From positions 1 through 6,207 of the forward strand of contig CAIKWV010000612.1 of the NCBI GenBank assembly GCA_903831165.1: a stretch of 6,207 nucleotides of DNA, given 5' to 3'. The number at the start of each line of letters is the position of its first letter. The stretch's first letter is position 1. Positions 1 to 4,399 of this stretch are shown here, in pieces. The notes below the pieces were generated by a model. The model searched no databases. It saw nothing but the letters and a program-made list of their open reading frames with translations, and was not told where the DNA came from. Source of the stretch: an uncultured cyanobacterium. GTDB lineage: Bacteria > Cyanobacteriota > Cyanobacteriia > PCC-6307 > Cyanobiaceae. The position numbers and the translations under genes are program-made.

Positions 1-1163
1 ACTTTCTGCATCTGCAGGCGGGCGCCCCGGCCGATCTCCCTCTGCATCTGCCCCCCCTTACCGTTCAGGATCCCCTGCTGGCTGGAGCGCTCCACCAGCA
101 CGGTGGCCAACACCGCCGTGCGCGGGCCGTCGTCGACGATGCGATCGATCTGCACCGCCACCGAGTGGGGCACCTCCTCGCGGGTCTGGTGCAACACCTG
201 CTCGCGGATCAGTTCCGCCAGCAGCAGCTGCTCGGGTTGATCGCTGATGGCATCGGCCGGATAGAGGTGCGGACCCTGGGGCAGGTCGGCGGCGAGGGCC
301 GCCACCAGCTCGGTGCAGCCTTCACCGGTGAGGGCGCTGAGCGGATGGAGAGGCCAGGGCAGCAGCCCCGGTGCGCCCGACATCCCGCCGGAATCTTGGC
401 GATCAGCCACTGGCCAGGGCCCGGGCCGATCCGTTCCTGCCTCGATCCGGGCCAGGCCCCTGGAGGCATCCTTCGCATCGGAAGCAACCGTCTCACCGGA
501 AGCACCCATCTGATCCGTTGGGGCAAGCTCTGCCGCTGGGGCAGGCCCCGGAGCCGCGTCAGGAAAGGCCCCGGATCGGACATCTGCAGAAGCCTCGACG
601 CGATCGCCAGGCCCGGCAGATTGGCCCAGCTCCTGGGGGGATGGCTGGGGGTTCTGGGGCCAACCGTCCGCAGCCGCCGCTGGCCTGGTCACCAGCAGCT
701 CCCGGTAGCTGGCCGCCAGCGCCTCGGCCTGCGCCGGGTCCACCTGATCGCACTTGTTGAGGGCGATGTGCACCGGCACACGGCAATGGCGCAGCAAATC
801 AACGATGAAGGCATCGCCCCGGCCGGCCGGCTGGCTGCCATCGACCAGCAACAGCACCACATCCACCTCGCCGATGGCGCCCCGGGCGCTCTGCACCAGG
901 CGCTGGCCCAGCAGATGGTGGGGCTTGTGGATGCCGGGGGTGTCCAGCAGCACCAGCTGGGCTTCCGGGGTGGTGAGGATGGCCCGCAGCCGGTTGCGGG
1001 TGGTCTGGGCCACCGGCGAAGTGATCGCCACCTTTTCGCCCACCAACTGGTTGAGCAGGGTGGATTTGCCCACGTTGGGCCGGCCGATCAGGGCGACAAA
1101 GCCCGAGCGGTAGCCGGGAGGCGTGTCGGCACCGAGCGCAGCGGAAAACGAAGGGGCATTCAT
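1..1163 (-). CDS. era: GTPase Era, 3'-truncated by window edge, with large internal insert
   Basis: Era is an essential GTPase that binds the 3' end of 16S rRNA and helps mature the 30S ribosomal subunit at the cytoplasmic membrane. The 387 visible residues show G1 GRPNVGKST (27-35), the switch-I threonine region with QTTR (53-56), G3 DTPG (74-77) followed by IHKPHH, G4 NKCD (136-139) and G5 SALTG (276-280). The KH RNA-binding domain follows, with its GKGG loop at about 368-371. The start is ATG at 1163: an in-frame stop (TGA at 1169-1167) lies just upstream and there is no earlier start. No good Shine-Dalgarno is seen. About 40 C-terminal residues lie beyond base 1. E. coli Era (301 residues) has roughly 29 residues between G4 and G5; here there are about 140, because of an Ala/Pro/Gly-rich insert at residues 158-266. 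The reading frame is continuous through it. The family call is very secure; the effect of the insert is unknown. Confidence 0.96.
   Translation of the reverse strand, partial: MNAPSFSAALGADTPPGYRSGFVALIGRPNVGKSTLLNQLVGEKVAITSPVAQTTRNRLRAILTTPEAQLVLLDTPGIHKPHHLLGQRLVQSARGAIGEVDVVLLLVDGSQPAGRGDAFIVDLLRHCRVPVHIALNKCDQVDPAQAEALAASYRELLVTRPAAAADGWPQNPQPSPQELGQSAGPGDRVEASADVRSGAFPDAAPGPAPAAELAPTDQMGASGETVASDAKDASRGLARIEAGTDRPGPWPVADRQDSGGMSGAPGLLPWPLHPLSALTGEGCTELVAALAADLPQGPHLYPADAISDQPEQLLLAELIREQVLHQTREEVPHSVAVQIDRIVDDGPRTAVLATVLVERSSQQGILNGKGGQMQREIGRGARLQMQK
366..692 (-). other. Insert of about 109 residues in Era between G4 and G5
   Basis: This part of era encodes residues about 158-266, between the helix after NKCD (ending YRELL, 153-157) and the strand leading to the G5 motif (PWPLHPLSALTG). 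It is rich in Ala, Pro, Gly, Ser and Asp, has no Cys or Tyr, few hydrophobic clusters and no recognisable motif, so it is probably disordered. By my hand count 38 of 109 codons end in A or T, against 14 of the first 109 codons of the same gene. One HIP1 octamer lies inside it. The boundaries are approximate because they rest on comparison with the remembered E. coli sequence. Confidence 0.8.
600..607. repeat. HIP1 octamer inside the era insert
   Basis: A perfect palindrome GCGATCGC. This is the highly iterated palindrome (HIP1) that is over-represented in many cyanobacterial genomes. It sits within the part of era that encodes the extra residues between G4 and G5. Confidence 0.7.
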
Positions 1164-1316
1164 CGCTCAAGCCTGGCAGCTGGCGGGACGAACTGACCGC
1201 TGCCGGCCAGCCATGGGCGGGTTGGCTGACACCCGGGGCCAATCACGGTGGGGAACGGGCCGCTGGCAGACCGGCCCTGAGGCCCCATAGCCTGCAGCAT
1301 CAGCAACGCACCGACC

Positions 1317-1844
1317 ATGACGGCCGCCGCCCCGCTTGAGCCCAGCTTCCCCCAGGCGATCGAGATCAGCGGCCAGTGGCTGGCGCTGTGGGAAGCCGGC
1401 GAACTGAGTGAGGAGGTGCTGGCCGACCGGGTGGCGGAGCTGGTGGCCAGTCGTGATGGCGCCCGCGGTTTCTTTGTGGTGTCCCTCGCCGGCGATTCGC
1501 CGCTGATGGACCGGCTGCCCGAGCCGGTGGCCCTGCAGTTGCGGCTGGCCGGCGACCCGGTGGTGGATCTGACGGTGCGCAACCTGGCGATGAGCACAGC
1601 CATGGCGGTGCACCATCAACGCAGTGGCGATGCTGAACAGCAGGCCGGATCGGAGCGCGTTCAGAGGCGTTCCAGCGAACTGTTGCGGCTGCTCGAACCG
1701 GAAGCCGTTAAACAGAGGCTGGAAACCCTGCTGGCCGCCAGCCGCGATGGATGCGGTGACGACGTGGTCTTTCTGGAGCGCTGGGGCTACGACGCCGAGC
1801 AGAAGAGCGCCATCAGCGAGGCCATTGATGCTGTCGCTGACTGA
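1317..1844 (+). CDS. Uncharacterised 175-residue soluble protein
   Basis: I do not recognise this protein. The 175 residues appear soluble and mainly helical: there is no signal peptide and no membrane segment. The N-terminal half has a Trp-containing acidic helix (WLALWEAGELSEE, 21-33), then a short hydrophobic strand (GFFVVSLAG, 51-59). The C-terminal half has charged helices (about 107-143) and ends with a VVFLERWGYDAE segment (150-161). The pentapeptide ASRDG occurs twice (44-48 and 141-145), each time just before a hydrophobic strand-like run, which may reflect an internal duplication. The start is ATG 1317, the first ATG after an in-frame stop at 1278-1280; no Shine-Dalgarno is visible. 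Codon use is strongly GC-ending and typical of the window. It is divergent from era and convergent with the 369-residue gene, so it is probably transcribed alone. Its compact, typical composition suggests a real conserved cyanobacterial gene; function unknown. Confidence 0.85.
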   Translation: MTAAAPLEPSFPQAIEISGQWLALWEAGELSEEVLADRVAELVASRDGARGFFVVSLAGDSPLMDRLPEPVALQLRLAGDPVVDLTVRNLAMSTAMAVHHQRSGDAEQQAGSERVQRRSSELLRLLEPEAVKQRLETLLAASRDGCGDDVVFLERWGYDAEQKSAISEAIDAVAD

Positions 1845-1874
1845 GTGGTGGGCTGACTGAGCGCCCGGCCAAGC

Positions 1875-1923
1875 GAACTCAGGGAGCCGCCAAGCCAGGG
1901 GCTGATTGAACTCAGGGAGCCGC
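1875..1923. repeat. 16-bp direct repeat at the end of the 369-residue gene
   Basis: The 16-mer GAACTCAGGGAGCCGC occurs at 1875-1890 and again at 1908-1923, offset by 33 bp. The right copy contains the stop codon and the last codons of the minus-strand 369-residue gene; the left copy lies in the convergent intergenic gap. The arrangement looks like a small tandem duplication of the gene's end. I see no hairpin plus T-run typical of an intrinsic terminator here. Confidence 0.75.
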
Positions 1924-3021
1924 TGCCGCTGGGGCTGCCGGCGATTCAGCGGCAACCGGGGCGGCTGCCACAGGGGCAGGGGCCGCGGGGGCCTCGACCA
2001 CAGCAGGAGCCGCGGCGACGGGGGCCGGGGGTGCTGGGGATTCGGCCACTGGAGCCACCGAAGCGGGTGCGGGGGCCAGGCTGGCCGCCGAGCTGGCACT
2101 CGCCTCAGCAGGGGCGGATCGGTGCCCGGCAGCTGACGGGGACGGGGCCGAAGACCGGGAGTCCGGAGTGAGAACGGGCGCGGCTTCGAGGGGTTGGAGA
2201 TGGATGACGGCCGGCACCACCGATCCCACCGCAGGGCGTTGCTGATGGCGGGACCAGGTGTCGATCTCCTTGATCACCGCGGGGTTGTCCGGGGTCTGGA
2301 GAATGTCGACGCTGCCGTCGCTCTGGATGGCCAGGGGCACTTCGGTGGTGTGGGTGACACTGGGGGAAGGCACATGGATCACCCGAGCCGTGCTGATGCG
2401 TCGGGGCGCCCCGGGGAGCTGGAGGATGGCCTGGCGCATGGGATCCCTCCACATGCTGGGCAGGGGACCCATCGGATCGCCACTGCTGAGGGAGGCTGCA
2501 CGCTCCGCCAGGGCCAGCGGGGACATCACCCCTTCGTGCAGATCATTGAGGTCGAGGCTTCCGCCAAGGAGCTGGGCGCGGGTGAAATGGCGCGTCAGCC
2601 AGTTGGAACCTGGAGCGGATGCCGAAGCAGAAACCTGATGCGACGGTGATGGGGAAACCGTGGCGGCCTGAGTGCTGGTGCCCTCGGGTTGCAGTTCCTC
2701 AATCGAGCGGCTCAGAGGACGATCCAGCAGGGACGAGGCTCCGGATCCAGCCGTACTGAGCAGAACACCGGTGGACGTGATCGCATGGCGCGCCAGATCC
2801 TTGACCGGGGCCGTTGCCTCCAGAAGCTTGTCGAGGCTGAGGGACGGACCGCGGGCGATCTCCCGATCCAGTTGGGCGCTGCGGCTCGGCGGCGTGATCT
2901 CCCGCAGATGGGCCACCCAGCGATCGTGCATGTCCATGGCCACCAACGGCAACCAGAACGCCTGACTGAGCAGGGCCCAGGCGATCGCCTTGGGGTTGAG
3001 ACCGGGACCGTTGGACGTCAT
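1912..3021 (-). CDS. Uncharacterised membrane-anchored or secreted protein with Pro/Ala-rich tail, linked to polysaccharide export
   Basis: I do not recognise a named family. The 369 residues show a hydrophobic N-terminal segment (about 12-29, AIAWALLSQAFWLPLVAM), which fits a signal anchor or uncleaved signal. A charged and helical stretch follows (30-110), then a Ser/Thr/Pro-rich linker (112-138) and a more structured-looking core (about 140-262, with LTRHFTRAQLLGGSLDLNDL and a strand-rich part ending near IKEIDTW). A low-complexity Ala/Pro/Ser tail runs from about 284 to the end. There is no cysteine and no enzyme motif. The start is ATG 3021; its leader has no Shine-Dalgarno. The gene lies 48 bases downstream of the Wza-type export gene on the same strand, with no terminator visible between them, so co-transcription is likely. 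From this I infer an envelope protein that helps polysaccharide export or surface attachment, with the tail perhaps crossing peptidoglycan. The gene is convincing; the role is a guess. Confidence 0.85.
   Translation of the reverse strand: MTSNGPGLNPKAIAWALLSQAFWLPLVAMDMHDRWVAHLREITPPSRSAQLDREIARGPSLSLDKLLEATAPVKDLARHAITSTGVLLSTAGSGASSLLDRPLSRSIEELQPEGTSTQAATVSPSPSHQVSASASAPGSNWLTRHFTRAQLLGGSLDLNDLHEGVMSPLALAERAASLSSGDPMGPLPSMWRDPMRQAILQLPGAPRRISTARVIHVPSPSVTHTTEVPLAIQSDGSVDILQTPDNPAVIKEIDTWSRHQQRPAVGSVVPAVIHLQPLEAAPVLTPDSRSSAPSPSAAGHRSAPAEASASSAASLAPAPASVAPVAESPAPPAPVAAAPAVVEAPAAPAPVAAAPVAAESPAAPAAAAP
1915..2151 (-). repeat. Low-complexity Pro/Ala-rich coding tail
   Basis: The last 80 or so codons of the 369-residue gene encode mostly Ala, Pro, Ser and Val. 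The octapeptide PAPVAAAP appears twice (about 331-338 and 348-355), and related AESPA and EAPAAP units recur. At the DNA level this is a GC-rich imperfect repeat of GCC/GCG/CCG/GCT-type codons. Such tails are typically extended and unstructured, and their length often varies between strains by slippage. Confidence 0.7.
2981..2988. repeat. HIP1 octamer
   Basis: A perfect GCGATCGC, here in the extended form GGCGATCGCC. It lies at the start of the 369-residue gene, in the part encoding its N-terminal hydrophobic segment. It supports a cyanobacterial origin. Confidence 0.7.
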
Positions 3022-3069
3022 GACAACAAGGGGGGAAAGAGCGGGATGAAGCCGTGGTGGTGCTGAGGA

Positions 3070-4266
3070 CTAGCGGTTGTTGTTGTAGTAGCCGTATTGA
3101 AGGAACACATTGCCCAAAGAGCTGAGCGGCAAGACAACCTGGTTCAGCAGATCCACGGTCTTGCCGTAGTAACTGCGTCTGACAATGATCATGTCTCGAT
3201 CGCGCAGGGGCGGATTGAAGCCCTTGGAAATGTCCTTGCCGGGCTGGTAGCTGTAGAACTCGCTGGTGGTGGTGCCGTTGCGATTGAGACGCACCAGTTC
3301 AATGTCAGATTTCTTGGCGCGCCAGGGCACAGGCCCGCCGGCCCGCAGCAGGGCCTCCTGGAGTGGGGTATTGGCCGGGAGGGCCAGGGTTCCAGGCTCT
3401 TTCACCTCACCAACGACGGTGATGTTGATCGTGGCCGGCGAGAGATTGGAAAGACCGATCTGAATCACCTCACTCGGCAGAGGCTTCTCGGAGCGGGTGA
3501 CAATGATCGTGTCGCCATCAAACAAAATCGGATTCTGGCGCTGGTTGCCGGCCTGCAGCAACTGGGCCAGGTCGAGCACGGTCTGTTTCTCGACGCCACC
3601 GGATCCGGCCGGCCGGCGCAAGATGATCTTGCGGATATCGGCGTTGAGGGTGATGCCGCCGGCCGTCTGAATAGCCGAGACCGGCGTGGAGAAGGAGGTG
3701 AGCGGATAGAGACCTGGCCGGCCCACCTCTCCCAGCACACTCACCTGCACGGGCCGTGGCTTGGTGAGGCTCAGGATCAGCTGGGGCCGAACCAACTGCT
3801 TGGAATACAGCGACGTGAGCCAGCGGCTGGCCTGCCCCAGGGTGAGGCCGGTGAGCTGAACCGACCCCAACAAGGCCAGGGTGCTGGTGCCGTCCGGCAG
3901 GATCTCGACCGGGCCACCGACCTGCTTGGCGGCGGGATCAAGAAAGTTGAGCAACAGCTGATCGCCGGGACCCAACACGTAGAGATCGCTGTAGACGCTG
4001 GGCAGCGACAGGCTGTTGTCCACAACAGTGGCGCCGACCCCAGAAGCCCCAGGACCGGCCTGGGCAATAGCGGGACCGCTGGAGGCGGCAGGACTTGCCA
4101 AGGGCTCGGCGGCCCACAGCGGCGACATTGGCGCTGCGGCCATCAGCACCCCGAGAGCCAGGCCGAACCTGCGGTGGGTGCTGGTGCGATGACGGGCAGG
4201 CCCATGGGACCAGGACACGCCTGTTGAAGAACGGAAGCGGCTGGGAACCTCCACGGGCGGCGGCAT
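3070..4266 (-). CDS. Wza/OPX-type polysaccharide export protein with two SLBB repeats
   Basis: This is the periplasmic/outer-membrane exit component of a Wzy- or ABC-dependent capsule or exopolysaccharide export machine, partner of the divergent Wzc-type protein. The 398 residues begin with a signal peptide (basic HRR at 31-33, hydrophobic core about 34-51, possible cleavage after WAA near 53). A Poly_export domain follows (about 93-168, with YVLGPGDQLLLN at 96-107 and ILPDGTSTL at 122-130). Two SLBB motifs come next (VLGEVGRPGLYPLT at 177-190 and VVGEVKEPGTLALP at 284-297). The last 30 residues hold a hydrophobic stretch (VVLPLSSLGNVFLQ) and end YYNNNR. No cysteine occurs anywhere, so the lipobox of E. 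coli Wza is absent. The start is ATG 4266, the first after an in-frame stop (TAA at 4290-4288), but the 30-residue lead before the signal core makes the GTG at codon 17 a possible start. It resembles cyanobacterial Wza homologues such as Synechocystis Sll1581. Confidence 0.93.
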   Translation of the reverse strand: MPPPVEVPSRFRSSTGVSWSHGPARHRTSTHRRFGLALGVLMAAAPMSPLWAAEPLASPAASSGPAIAQAGPGASGVGATVVDNSLSLPSVYSDLYVLGPGDQLLLNFLDPAAKQVGGPVEILPDGTSTLALLGSVQLTGLTLGQASRWLTSLYSKQLVRPQLILSLTKPRPVQVSVLGEVGRPGLYPLTSFSTPVSAIQTAGGITLNADIRKIILRRPAGSGGVEKQTVLDLAQLLQAGNQRQNPILFDGDTIIVTRSEKPLPSEVIQIGLSNLSPATINITVVGEVKEPGTLALPANTPLQEALLRAGGPVPWRAKKSDIELVRLNRNGTTTSEFYSYQPGKDISKGFNPPLRDRDMIIVRRSYYGKTVDLLNQVVLPLSSLGNVFLQYGYYNNNR

Positions 4267-4290
4267 CAGGGCAGGAGGCCCATCACTTTA

Positions 4291-4315
4291 CCCAGTTTCG
4301 CCGGGAAACCCTGGG
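4291..4315. promoter_or_regulatory. Imperfect 9-bp dyad, possible operator or leader hairpin
   Basis: CCCAGTTTC (4291-4299) can pair with GAAAC plus TGGG (4305-4309 and 4312-4315), leaving a five-base loop (4300-4304) and a two-base CC bulge (4310-4311). It ends 25 bases upstream of the ATG of the Wza-type gene. It could be an operator for a dimeric regulator or a hairpin in that gene's leader. It is not followed by a T-run on either strand, so it is not an intrinsic terminator. Confidence 0.4.
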
Positions 4316-4368
4316 GGGACGGTTCAGCCAGAGGATCGACCCTGGCGAGCGATCACGGAATCTGGCCG

Positions 4369-4374
4369 TAAGAT
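4369..4374 (+). promoter_or_regulatory. Possible -10 element for the autokinase gene
   Basis: TAAGAT matches the TATAAT consensus at four of six positions and lies 25 bases before the ATG at 4400, which would give a short leader. There is no recognisable -35 hexamer at 15-19 bases upstream. This is a weak candidate. Confidence 0.25.
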
Positions 4375-4399
4375 CGCAACACACCTTTTGCCCTCAGGA

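Larger units (their letters stand above)
4267..4399. promoter_or_regulatory. Divergent promoter region between the export and autokinase genes
   Basis: This 133-base gap separates the starts of two divergently transcribed export genes and must hold promoters for both unless transcription enters from elsewhere. It contains a strong dyad (4291-4315) and a second inverted pair GATCG-N11-CGATC (4334-4338 and 4350-4354). A third GATCG lies at 4372-4376. Two weak -10-like hexamers can be seen: TAAGAT (4369-4374, plus strand) and TAAAGT (minus strand, 4291-4286). No convincing -35 box accompanies either. The role is inferred from position. Confidence 0.55.

Noticed and set aside
366..692. Era insert as an intein, an intron or a frameshifted pseudogene segment
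   Set aside because: There are no intein splice residues (no Cys anywhere in the insert), no intron structure, and the frame is open from start to window edge with intact motifs on both sides. An in-frame low-complexity insertion fits better.
165..1196. Long open frame on the plus strand (343 codons) opposite era
   Set aside because: Its codons are exactly register-aligned with era on the other strand. High-GC genes that avoid TTA, CTA and TCA codons produce such mirror frames. Era has all its motifs, so the plus-strand frame is a shadow.
1164..1316. Promoters or a hairpin in the gap between era and the 175-residue gene
   Set aside because: An imperfect GCCAGCC/GGTTGGC stem is present around 1205-1228, but it has a mismatch and no associated signals, and no hexamer pair resembles a sigma-70 promoter.
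1845..1911. Bidirectional terminator in the convergent gap
   Set aside because: Convergent genes make a terminator likely, but I found no stable GC stem followed by a T-run on either strand; only the direct repeat stands out.
1167..2099. Minus-strand open frame of 310 codons spanning two genes and a gap
   Set aside because: It overlaps the well-supported 175-residue gene and the end of the 369-residue gene in another frame. Its product is low-complexity Pro/Arg/Gln-rich sequence typical of an out-of-frame reading of GC-rich DNA.
3097..4227. Long open frame on the plus strand (376 codons) opposite the Wza-type gene
   Set aside because: It is register-aligned with the minus-strand gene, has no recognisable domain, and the opposite strand encodes clear Poly_export and SLBB motifs.
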